From Ephemerocybe angulata (taxonomy: Eukaryota > Basidiomycota > Agaricomycetes > Agaricales > Psathyrellaceae), in assembly GCA_013368325.1 (NCBI GenBank), contig JAACJK010000029.1:1-32228 (forward strand): DNA of 32,228 bases, in the 5' to 3' direction. A program made the position numbers and the translations under genes. Each line of letters starts with the position of its first letter. Position 1 is the stretch's first letter. Under the pieces are notes generated by a model. The model was not told the DNA's origin. It saw nothing but the letters and a program-made list of their open reading frames with translations, and made no database searches. Positions 22,922 to 31,655 of this stretch are shown in pieces.

Positions 22922-23764
22922 TTAGCTTACCTGGTCGATGCTTCCTCCGGTGCCGGCCTCTCCATTCTCCAACTCCAGTCCGTTGGAGCCTTCCAAAGCA
23001 GGTGGTGTCTGTAAAAGTAGACAGCAACAAACGCGAGTCAGTAAGCAACTGTAGGTTGACGCATAGGATAGTAAGCGGGGACCTGGTTTGCTTTCGGCGC
23101 CGCGATATTCGCGTTCTTCTTCCCGTTGCCGCCATTTGAGGTCGACGTGCCGGGGAAGGGCAGATCCTCGCGTGGTACAATGTCAATCAAGAAGTCGAAT
23201 TGATCTGATTTGCTGAGCGCTTTCGCGATGTCTGCGCGCGACAGCGTCCGGCGCTTATTGGAGTCCGCAATAATGAATGCCCTCGCCGTTATTTCGGAGA
23301 TAAAAAACTATGTGAAAGGTAGCCGAGGAGTCAGTACTCAGTATTTCCCTTCGAAACGCGTGAAAGGGACTTTAGAGGATAAAAAGACGACAACTTACTT
23401 TCGCAAGCCTTGCAAAACAAGATGGGCGCTGGAAGCGAATAGCAGCAATGTCGCTTATGAGCCCTTTGTCCCTGAATAACGTTTCGAAGGCGCTAAAAGA
23501 CATACCGTCTGCCGCAATCATCTGTAAACGAGCACCGATTCGTCAACGATCGCAGCCAATCAGCATCGAGCTGAGCGCACAAACCTTTACATCCGGGTCG
23601 CTCTTCATAACTTTCTTAATCCTGGCCAGTGGCAGGGGTGGGTGTCTGTAGTCCGGAGTCTCCTTTTCCGCAGAGTCGATCTGGCGCTGCCAGAAAGACT
23701 TGAGGAATTGATTCAGAGGCTCCCCCGACTGGACAAAGGGAGGAGGCTGTTGCTGCGCGGACAT
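22922..23764 (-). CDS. HAP5: HAP5 / NF-YC, histone-fold subunit of the CCAAT-binding complex
   Basis: Hap5 pairs with Hap3 through histone folds and with Hap2 to bind CCAAT boxes. Exons: 23764-23585, 23521-23506 (16 nt), 23428-23399 (30 nt), 23307-23083 and 23008-22931, with VS and a stop at 22922 if the last intron is retained; about 178 residues. Landmarks: [93 protein letters not shown] and IVPRED. These cover the whole NF-YC core. At the exon 3/4 junction the genome has six T where five are needed to keep the conserved EIFI, a one-base break in an essential-type gene. A consensus donor follows GSIDQ, so a further exon ending somewhere in 22611-22846 is possible; I could not fix its frame. 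Confidence 0.88.
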
Positions 23765-24122
23765 TTGCGTGAATTAGGCTTATCGGCTCGGTGCACCTTT
23801 CAAGAATCGTTCCAATGGTGATGGAAATTGGCAACCAACCAATCGTGGGACAGATCAACAACCGTCCAACCTCCACCCTCCGGAGCGGCAATCAGAATGG
23901 CGGCCCGGCAAAGTTCAGCGGAAATTAGGGGCTAATTATTCGACGAGTCGATACGACAGGCAGGTAGGTACGTATGTAGGTATGCAGGTGGGTAGTAGAG
24001 AGGTATGAGGGGGTGGTGGTACAGATGTGCTTTTGGAAGGGTGTCCGTGTAGGTGCTATGGTACAATGCCGATGGTGGATGAGCAATGCGACAGATTTTG
24101 GGGGGTGTGCGATGGACGCCAG
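23765..24122 (-). promoter_or_regulatory. HAP5 promoter with three CCAAT pentamers; GGTA-rich microsatellite-like tract
   Basis: Upstream of the HAP5 start on the minus strand, CCAAT or its complement occurs at 23812-23816, 23827-23831 and 23839-23843, about 48 to 79 nt before the ATG. That is the usual position for working CCAAT boxes. Further upstream, about 23960-23995, imperfect repeats of ggta/tgta form a short microsatellite-like tract. The region also takes in the 3' flank of the short DUF6593 gene, which lies on the same strand. Confidence 0.55.
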
Positions 24123-24914
24123 CTACAAGTTAAACTGGGAGATGTGTCGCATGATGAGCAGACTGGCGAGGACATCTAAGCACAGAAGAGAAGAGAAGGA
24201 AATCATCAGTCAGCATCCTCCGAGCGCAGTGGAATCAATAGCGAAGAATGCAAGGCTTCTTTACTCACCGGCTGTGATGTGCGCAAAGTGGGGGTAGATA
24301 ATGAGCTTGTTCCCCGACACGTCGTAAATAGGCATCTCAGGTGGCTTGAGATCGTAATGCGCGACGAGATAGGAATCGTCTGCGGTGGAACACTAGACAT
24401 CTGCGTCAGCACAGGTTCGTAGCACATACTGCGAAAGGCCTCAGACTCACAGTCCACTCCGCTCTTCGAGCGACCGGTAGCTCCATTATACTCTCTCCCG
24501 TCTGACGCTGTAAACTTGCGCATAAGAGATCTATGTAAGTCATCGAGAATGAATGAGCAAATTGATACGTCATGCAAAGTCGCGAGAATAAGCCACGTAC
24601 GACCCAAAGAAGGACATCTTGCGCAGGAACTGGTTCATCGGCATGCAATTTTGGTGTTTCCAAAAGCTGATCGTCCCCAGCGTCTCGTTCGGCTGGAAGT
24701 CGAGAGTAATGACAGGCTCGCCGCGCACAGGCACGGCGTTGCGGTACCGCGAGGCGCGGACGTGCATCTCGTAGATCTTCGTCGTCGTATCGCCCGGGTT
24801 GCGGACGACCTGGAAGAAGACGCGGTCGTACATGTCGTCAAAGTCGGTGTTGGTGATAGCTGCCGTCCGGTCCTCCAGCGTGATTGGAATCGCCTTCAGA
24901 GAATGGATCTGCAT
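24123..24914 (-). CDS. Short DUF6593-domain protein, frame broken in exon 2
   Basis: DUF6593 proteins are basidiomycete-expanded and of unknown function. Four exons (24914-24601, 24530-24451, 24392-24269, 24175-24123) would give about 190 residues. Landmarks: FDDMYDRVFFQVVRNPGD, EMHVRASRYRNAVPV, GTISFWKHQNCMPMNQFLRK, KFTASDGREY, WTCSTADDSYLVAHYDLKPP, MPIYDVSGNKLIIY and the typical C-terminal end LLIMRHISQFNL. In exon 2 the frame slips twice within about 40 nt. After GREY the family-like WSYRSLE lies in another frame, and the following AEWTC in a third. Each slip is one missing base, one of them in a G run. It is either a freshly damaged gene or carries two base-calling errors. Splice sites and both flanking exons are intact. 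Confidence 0.72.
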
Positions 24915-27346
24915 TTTGAAGCGTTGCCGCGGAGGGAATCGAAGGAAGTAGTGGTAATGATGACGAGCGTAGCGTGGTCGAAAGTAGCAGTGGCGAGCGA
25001 GGCCGTTATGTAGACAAAGGACGTCGAGTGGCGAATAGCTGCTTGGGTGGGACGCTGGCAGTCGCTATCGGGGTGAGGGAAAGCTTTCACATCCGACAGC
25101 GCCTGCTTTTATAACACATACCACGAGGGGAAGGAACGGGCGTTAGAAACCCAACCACCGATCCCGATCTACATCGCAGTAGATCGGGCGCACAGCGGCA
25201 CAGCGCATTCAATAGAAGGTTCAAGAAGTCTATTAACAAACGCCGAACGCGATAGCACCCACTATTCCGTCAGGACGTGCAAATATACCATTAGAGGGAC
25301 AACACGCACCCAGCGATCTCAAAAGCGTGACCTTTCAGACCCGTTACGGTGCGCCATCAGCATGTGCTGGACCCATCCACTCATGCCCGCTCAACCAACG
25401 GAGGGTTGAGGAAGCTGTGCGGCGCCTACTGTCCATAACTAGGTGTGCATACGCAATGTCAATGCCCTGTGACGAAGAGAACAAATCGAAATGCACCAGA
25501 AAGGCAGTTTCACTCCCCAGGGAACCCGGTCACATACCCCACACTGCCAGAAACACGCCTTGCGAAGCGACCGGGGGCAGGATCAATACAAACGACGAAC
25601 CCGAAGGCTGTTTCTGGCATCGTCGCCGCGCAGCCAGGCCGCGCCTGCTCAATCCGGACGCCTCGAACGAGCCACATTTCGGGTGATCAAGGGTGCACCG
25701 TGGGGCATTACGAAAAGTCTGGGGCAAGCGAATGAGCATAGGTGAAGGAATCGAAGATGTGATGATGTCAATAAGTATTGTGATACCAATACGAGGCACC
25801 CTTTCGAATCAGACCACAATCATTAGGGTATACTCGCCCTATGATAAGGGTCATGATCAGCTGCTGCGGGGTAGAAAGTCGTACGGGGCACGAATACGAG
25901 GACGACGCACCTGGAATTTGGGACGAGCGTTCCATCAATCCGGTGCGTTGTGCGTCCGCTACGGGAGAAGCTGGCTATCTAGGCATCAGTCAGCAGGCAA
26001 TGACTTATCTTCAGCCTCGTCAGTAAGCTCTAAGATGCTCTAATTCGCTAGCAAGGTAAGTCAAAGCGAACGTATGTGGAACAAATCCCTCATACAAACA
26101 TCTCTGGAAGAGCTCGATGGAAGAAGTGGTGCTGGAACCGAATCGGCCTTGCCATCCACCGGGTCTACTCCTGCGTTCCTCCTGTCGTCAGCCAGCTCCC
26201 CCAAAGTGAGTTATTGACAAGTGATGAGGTCTTCCAGCAAGCTGCAGCAAAAGGCACGAAAACCACAAGTCCGGTGGGCACTGAGCGCATGACCACCGCC
26301 GGCAAACGGGGAGTGGACCAAGGGCAGCAAGGTTGCCTGGACTTGCGAACAGTCGCAAGTGATACGCGAGAGGTACCACCTGCCCGTCCCCTGCATCTCC
26401 CGCGTCAGACCCACGACAAAAGCCCGCCACGTTCCAGTATACATTCATGCCGCGGGGACCGCACCAGATGGTCGGCCGAGGCCCACAAGGTGGCGGGGCC
26501 AGCTTACACTGGAAGCAGATGCTAGCAGATGCCAAAGTCCGCCACAAGAGAAAGATAACGCCAAAGCCAAGTGCTGTCTGAGACTCTGAGATCAATGAAA
26601 GTCGTCCCCGGTGCAAGCGCGATCCAGGCATTGGTGCATCGATATTCGCGGGAATGCAGCTTTGAAGCAGGCTCCGGCAACGTTTCTACCGATGGGAAAG
26701 ACGGACTCGGGAGAACAACGAAGTAAAGTGAAGAGCAGGACGGCAATCTAACGGAAACGCAAATCGTTGGGTCTGAATGCCTGATGGAATATGTCAAAAT
26801 TGTAGTCAATTTCAAGCCTCTAAACCATGAGGCAGGGGTTGGGCTTGATACGCGAGCACATACCCGGGATGATAGCTTAAGTTGGCTTAATGAATCATTT
26901 GACTTTTGAGTAATGGAGTGGGTCCACGTCAAACCTAGCCCATCAGAAGGGAAAGAGTCGGAGTGTCGCGTGAGTGAATGAGGGAAAAAGGCGACTCTCG
27001 AGAAATAACCCGGGTCGCTCGGATATAAAGATCCCTCTGAGAGCGTCCACGAGTCGACGGGGAACTCAGCGAAGGCCAAGGTCATCTCGAGATACCTTGG
27101 GGCCACGAGGCTCTGGACGCGCACGACTTCCCGGTATGAAGGAGCTTCGAATCCAAGCCAAACTTTCTTTGTTCATAGGCCAAATCTTGGTATGTCGAAG
27201 AAGCCACAGCTCTTGACGGAGATTATACAGCCGTAACATAGTACTGGCCCAGACAGTAAATTGCAACTCAACGCGGACCGAATTCATGAACGCTTACCTC
27301 TAGATGACGCACCAAGAAAGCAAGAAACGTAGGGTTTAATGAGAAT
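24915..27346. other. 2.4-kb region with no confident gene; weak exon-like stretch near 26100-26215
   Basis: The left end holds the promoter of the short DUF6593 gene. No family is recognisable elsewhere. On the plus strand, about 26102-26208, one frame reads LEELDGRSGAGTESALPSTG and onward into SSASSPK, directly before a consensus donor gtgagt. This looks like a real exon of an unidentified, perhaps decayed gene, but I could not join it to anything. A long minus frame (26522-27124) looks like chance. Confidence 0.4.
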
Positions 27347-27732
27347 CTACAGCTCATATCCTGCTGCCGCGATGTTTGCAGCAGAGGTTTTGGCGAACAA
27401 GAACAGCTGGTTGATCTCTCCAACCTCTTCGACCTCAAATTGACTTCTCCCCGCAAGCGAAGCCAAAATGGATGCCGGCGCGTCAGCAATTGTAGCGCGT
27501 AACTATTGGGGAAGGATTGAGGTTAGTTCATTATGGTGATGATGACAGGCAATGAAACCATTGGCAATTGCATACCTCAGTGATGATTTGTCTCCCTCGA
27601 CTCGAGGACCCCAGCGCCAAGCTTAAGGCCCTCTACCGTAGTTCTGGGCCACCTTGTTCACATCCTTCCTCAGCTTCTCGGTCACCTCCGTCCGACCGCT
27701 CTTGACCAAGCTGCCCACCACGCTCATGATGT

Positions 27733-27737
27733 CCTGA
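27733..27737. repeat. Target-site duplication, left copy
   Basis: The 5-bp sequence cctga directly abuts the left LTR and is repeated exactly after the right LTR at 30213-30217. Removing the element and one copy restores the conserved GGQDIM coding context of RVB1, which confirms the insertion boundary. Confidence 0.9.
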
Positions 27738-27921
27738 TGTAAGGGGGATGACCTCAACCGCACACAATGAACAAGATCCAGTTATATTGGGTTACTTATT
27801 CTATGTGTGTATATGGTTGAGCGTGAGGAGCGTCGATGCGCTCCTCGCGCGTCAAGAGTATCTAATGCAAATAGGGACAAACAACGGAAGGGAGTAGCCG
27901 TTCCGATGGTCCCTTATTACA
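27738..27921 (-). repeat. 3' LTR (left copy), 184 bp
   Basis: This direct repeat is identical to 30030-30212 except for one extra G in a G-run (ggaaggga here, ggaagga there). The ends tgtaa and ttaca form the usual short inverted repeat. A perfect 8-bp inverted repeat with a 6-nt loop (gaggagcg, tcgatg, cgctcctc; 27825-27846) lies inside and is kept in both LTRs, possibly forming an RNA hairpin near the transcript end. Confidence 0.95.
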
Positions 27922-27932
27922 CTCTCCCCCTC
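27922..27932 (-). promoter_or_regulatory. Polypurine tract next to the 3' LTR
   Basis: On the minus strand GAGGGGGAGAG runs straight into the TGTAATAAG start of the 3' LTR, the place where plus-strand synthesis is primed in LTR retrotransposons. Just beside it lies a perfect 8-bp inverted repeat around gaa (cggatcgt, 27932-27939, and acgatccg, 27943-27950). Confidence 0.8.
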
Positions 27933-28304
27933 GGATCGTGAAACGATCCGCAGGTAGAAAGAGGAATTCTAAAGTAAATAAACTATTAAATGATAAATTG
28001 GAACAAGGTATAGCGAAAGAAACATAGCGATAGCACGAAAGTCAGAGCAGAATCAAAGCAGAGTGATAGCAGAGGAAAGCATAAGCATAACAGAGTCCAG
28101 ACACGACAGCAATGCATGAGAACAAGTGGTGAGAGAAAAAATTGGGCAAAAGCAAGGTAAACATGCCATGGAGGGAAGACATAAACCAACACAAAACAAC
28201 GAACACGAATGAATAATGGGGAAGCACGACAGCAAAGAGAAACATAAGAATGGCAAGAGAAGAAATGGAAAGGGTGAGTGAATGGCGAGTGGTGCGTATG
28301 CACA

Positions 28305-28313
28305 CTCCCCCTC
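28305..28313 (-). other. Second polypurine-tract-like motif inside the element
   Basis: The motif GAGGGGGAG recurs 23 nt after the stop of the acidic ORF and about 370 nt before the true polypurine tract. It sits in a context (GTCTGAGGGGGAGTGTG) typical of the junction between the coding end and the 3' LTR in Copia-like elements. It may be the relic of an ancestral LTR junction or an internal secondary primer. Confidence 0.5.
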
Positions 28314-28335
28314 AGACGAAGCCCACACCTCGGAG

Positions 28336-29064
28336 TTACTCGTCCGAGTCATAATGCGAGTGCTCACCCGAGGCGCTACCATCGTCGCCGTAATCCTCGT
28401 TCCCGCTGTAGCCGTGAGGTTCGTCCAACTCGGACAAGTCTGACGCATCCTCACTGCTCTCATAGACCCTTGAGTCGGCGTAATCTGCAGCGCTGCCATC
28501 CTCGTATCTCTCCTCGTACCCCTCCTCGTATGCGTCGCGGAGGTTAGACTCGACACCCATCTCGTAGTCGTCCTCGCTGTCATATACAGGCCGAGGGTGG
28601 GTCCCGGTCGTACTGATAGTCATCGGGGGGATGGTAGTAGTCAGGCTCGGAGTAGTCGAAGTCGTCGGGATGGGGTAACCGTCCTCAGGTGGACGCGCGT
28701 GGAGATGAATTCGGTCGGGCTCGTAGTCGTGGTACATGCTCGGAGTGGAATGATCACGCTCCGGCGGACGTGCATGGAGGTGAATCGGGTCGGGCTCAGG
28801 ATCGTGGTACTCGTCAGAAGTGGGGTGCTGGTGCTCAGGTGGGCGTGCATGAGGGTGGATCCGGTCCTGTGGCGTGCATGGTTCGATGCGCATGAAAACC
28901 TCCGTCTGCGCAAAGGGTTGGGTGCTCGTTGCCCCAGGCCGAGGCCCGTCGTCGCTGGTGTCCGAGTCGAGGTCCACGCCAGCGAAGGTTACACTGGCCG
29001 TGGTTTGGCCCGTGCTAGGGTGCGAGGGCTTGCGTCGGCCGTTGTTGACAGAGCTTGGCAGCAC
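28336..29064 (-). CDS. Acidic repeat-containing ORF of the LTR element
   Basis: This 242-residue frame is not recognised as a known family. Its N-terminal part is S/T-rich. The middle has three tandem copies of a unit of about 23 residues around IHPHARPPE or IHLHARPPE, each followed by an acidic Y-H-D/E stretch. The C-terminal 90 or so residues are strongly acidic and tyrosine-rich (YEEGYEERYEDGSAADYADS). It probably continues a longer reading frame: the upstream frame (28989-29528) runs into it if one base is added at a CCC run near 29090. A nucleic-acid-associated or capsid-tail role is possible, but there is no direct support. The long frame without stops suggests it was translated until recently. 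Confidence 0.6.
   Translation of the reverse strand: MLPSSVNNGRRKPSHPSTGQTTASVTFAGVDLDSDTSDDGPRPGATSTQPFAQTEVFMRIEPCTPQDRIHPHARPPEHQHPTSDEYHDPEPDPIHLHARPPERDHSTPSMYHDYEPDRIHLHARPPEDGYPIPTTSTTPSLTTTIPPMTISTTGTHPRPVYDSEDDYEMGVESNLRDAYEEGYEERYEDGSAADYADSRVYESSEDASDLSELDEPHGYSGNEDYGDDGSASGEHSHYDSDE
28672..28874 (-). repeat. Tandem repeat of about 69 bp, three copies
   Basis: The unit encodes IHLHARPPE plus a variable acidic linker and is repeated three times in frame. On the plus strand the copies start near 28685, 28765 and 28840 with related cores such as ggacgtgcatggaggtgaat and ggacgcgcgtggagatgaat. The copies differ at many third positions, so the array is older than the present insertion. 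Confidence 0.65.
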
Positions 29065-29528
29065 GATCGAAGGCGCGGTGAGGCGATGGGCACCGGCTCA
29101 GGCCACGCCATCTCTCCCTTCATCAACGCGAAGAGCTGTTCGCCGCTCAGAGGTGCCATCCCGAGCTCTCGAGCCCGGTCGATGATCTCCTGCATAATGG
29201 CCAATGACTTTGGCGAAGCCAGCGGGGTGGGGTGGCGTTTGTCCAACTTGGCTCGATGGCGCTCGTAGCGGTGCTTTTCCTGGGGGTGGCGGCAGAACAG
29301 TAGGTGTCGCGAGCGGAGGATGGGGCACAGCGTTGCGTTGACGATGACGGGACTCGTAGAGGCGAGAGAGGCGGACCCATCCATGACCTTGTCAACCATT
29401 TGATCGATATGACCGTCGAGCACTCTCCCAATGACTTCCCACTGCCACTCCTCCGCTGACGTCCGAACAGGATCCACATTCCGGAATAGTCTGCGAAGAC
29501 TGTCACGGAACACTGGATGCAGGGGCAT
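28989..29528 (-). CDS. Central ORF of the LTR element, gag-like size, unrecognised
   Basis: This frame starts MPLHPVFRDSLRRLFRNV and continues through WEVIGRVLDGHIDQMVDKVM, ILRSRHLLFCRHPQEKHRYE and RHPTPLASPKSLAIMQEI to MKGEMAWPEPVPI. It is helical and basic, as capsid proteins often are, but has no CCHC zinc knuckle that I can see. Upstream, the frame with FAAALRRATALQRELEGAND (29147-29701) joins it after a one-base slip near 29530. An N-terminal frame (29559-29849, MQHEIQTNRRVLDRNKND) may be the true start. Downstream it slips into the acidic ORF. The whole was probably one protein of roughly 500 residues. Confidence 0.5.
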   Translation of the reverse strand: MPLHPVFRDSLRRLFRNVDPVRTSAEEWQWEVIGRVLDGHIDQMVDKVMDGSASLASTSPVIVNATLCPILRSRHLLFCRHPQEKHRYERHRAKLDKRHPTPLASPKSLAIMQEIIDRARELGMAPLSGEQLFALMKGEMAWPEPVPIASPRLRSCCQALSTTADASPRTLARAKPRPV

Positions 29529-30029
29529 GTGAGCTCGCTTGGAAGGTCGTTTGCTCCTTCAAGCTCCCGCTGGAGCGCCGTAGCACGCCTGAGTGCCGCC
29601 GCGAAGTCGTCGTTGGTGGGAAGGTGAAGCCACCTTGCCGCTTTCCGATACCAGTATCTTCCAGAGCTCCTCCTGATACAGCCCCCAAACCGTGCTGGCA
29701 CGCACGGCTTCGGCGGCCAAGAGAAGACCCGGTCGTACCTCTGTAACCCCTCCCTCGTCCCTCTCTCTCATCTCCTTCTCCCTTCCGGCACGCCCGTCGT
29801 TCTTGTTCCTATCCAAGACCCTTCGGTTGGTTTGGATTTCATGCTGCATGTTTCATTTGGCTGGTTTCTGGTGGTTCGGGTCTGATGTGGCTTTTAAACG
29901 TATCGAGGCGCGTCGCAACGTCGGGTGGGTAGTCAAAGCGCGTCGGGGCGGAATGTCGGCGCGTGTGACGTATGAGTCAGGTAGAGTAAAGAGAGGAGAG
30001 AAAAGGCGAAGGAATCTGGTTCAAAAATG

Positions 30030-30212
30030 TGTAAGGGGGATGACCTCAACCGCACACAATGAACAAGATCCAGTTATATTGGGTTACTTATTCTATGTGT
30101 GTATATGGTTGAGCGTGAGGAGCGTCGATGCGCTCCTCGCGCGTCAAGAGTATCTAATGCAAATAGGGACAAACAACGGAAGGAGTAGCCGTTCCGATGG
30201 TCCCTTATTACA
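30030..30212 (-). repeat. 5' LTR (right copy), 183 bp
   Basis: This repeat matches 27738-27921 at every position except one missing G. Read on the minus strand it begins TGTAATAAGGG and ends CCCCCTTACA. Elements of this kind are normally transcribed from this LTR, so the promoter should lie here. The sequence just inside it (minus strand TTTTTGAACCAG) is not an obvious primer-binding site. Confidence 0.95.
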
Positions 30213-30217
30213 CCTGA
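30213..30217. repeat. Target-site duplication, right copy
   Basis: The sequence cctga follows the right LTR immediately and equals the five bases before the left LTR (27733-27737). A 5-bp duplication is what most LTR-retrotransposon integrases leave. Confidence 0.9.
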
Positions 30218-30856
30218 CCGCCCTGGGCCGTGCGTTCGCAGCATCCAGGTCGCCGAGGGTCACGTCCTGAACGAGCTCCTTCTTCTTGTGGACGTCTCCT
30301 TTGGGCGGAGGGACAGGTTATAAGACGACGCATACGCATCTGACCGTCCCACACGCTGGACGAGAACGTAAGAGGGTGGACCACGTGAAGGCGGTCGACG
30401 AACCTTGACGGCACCCGTGTCGACCACGATTTTCTCCTTCAGAATAGCTTCGTATATGGAGGGTCCAGACGAAGCTGCTTCGTGCCTTTGACGGTCCCCA
30501 GCCCCACAACGACATGCGCAACCGTTTTCCCGTACGCGTAACCGCTGAGAGGGTTCTCGGATTCGCTTGGGGTCAATTCCGTGACCTCGCCTTCGTACAC
30601 CTCTTTTGTCTCTTTGATTCGCAGACCTAGGCAAAGCTGCGTTAGTTTAGGCAAAGAACCACAGTAACGTATGATAAGGTTCTGAAATGCTTGAGGGTGC
30701 GCAGGAGTCACACCGCGGTTGGTGTTGGAACACGCCGTGTTCGTGCCATTCCATCTTGCGATTACCAGGTCAGGGATACTCTTCTTGAATACCTCCCAGC
30801 GAAAACGCCCCAGGTGTTTGGCAATGCGCACATGAACCGAAGTCGACCGGAACTCA

Positions 30857-31033
<177 letters not shown>

Positions 31034-31299
31034 TCAATTTTATGAGATCGACGATAACCCCACACGCCTACGGGTCATACTGAGCTTTCAGATCTTTGTG
31101 CTTGCGAAAGTACGTACCTCTCGAGCATGGTTTTGGCCGACAAATCCAGCCGTATCGAGCAGAGCAAACCAAGAGCAAACCCTTCAGGATCCAAACCAAG
31201 GCCCTTGATATGGGGTGGGGTGCGATGCGCGATGATCGTGCCGCAGAGTCGCACTCGGGGTAGCGGGGCGTTGTGCGCCGGCGTTGGGGTGCTGGCCAT

Positions 31300-31655
31300 C
31301 GTCGCGGTCGATGAAGACCCCGAGCGCGACGAGTGCGTTATCTTGCGTCCTGTTAATTGATTGATCTTTCCACGCTTCGAGTCCTTTCGGACCAGGGCAG
31401 TCCATGCAATATACCTTCGGTACTTTCGCCTCCTTCCGGCCTCTCTTTTTTCAAGTTCTGCCTCACCAAAGTTTTCAGGTTCAAACGATTGATCGTGCAG
31501 TAGGAAGCGAAGTCTTCAGCATTAGATATCCGACACGGGAAGGGCCTACTGCAATCCAGCAGGAACGTTAGCCGGCTGCCAGAGATAACGATGTCACAGA
31601 AAACATACAGTGGTACATAGAGGAGCGTGCTCCCAAGAAACGGATTAGAGGACAC
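31300..31655. other. Former promoter region of RVB1 / 3' flank of TSR2
   Basis: This stretch lies between the stop of TSR2 and the first recognisable RVB1 codons, both on the minus strand. A 100-codon minus frame spans most of it but has no family motif and seems to be chance. The true RVB1 start may lie slightly outside the boundary I gave. Confidence 0.45.

Larger units (their letters stand above)
27738..30212 (-). mobile_element. Non-autonomous LTR retrotransposon, 2475 bp, inserted in the RVB1 pseudogene
   Basis: The element is bounded by two near-identical direct repeats of 183-184 bp that begin TGTAA and end TTACA, and by a 5-bp target-site duplication. A polypurine tract (GAGGGGGAGAG on the minus strand) abuts the left LTR, so the element runs on the minus strand with its 5' LTR at the right. 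The interior is only 2.1 kb. It carries minus-strand frames for a gag-sized or unknown protein and an acidic repeat-rich protein. I find no protease, integrase, reverse transcriptase or RNase H motif, so it must depend on another element, as LARD or TRIM-type elements do. The polypurine-tract style (GAGGGGGAG) resembles Copia elements. No canonical TGG primer-binding site is visible next to the 5' LTR. The LTRs differ by one G, so the insertion is very young. Confidence 0.92.

Noticed and set aside
26522..27124. 200-codon open frame on the minus strand
   Set aside because: It has no recognisable motif, no splicing context and a random-like composition. It overlaps other chance frames in a region without conserved genes.
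29147..29701. Long overlapping minus frame in the LTR element beyond its FAAALRRATALQRELEGAND part
   Set aside because: Only the first part looks like protein; the rest is a shadow of the central ORF in another frame.
27738..30212. Autonomous Copia or Gypsy element
   Set aside because: The 2.1-kb interior is too short, and no reverse transcriptase, integrase, protease or zinc-knuckle motif can be read in any frame.
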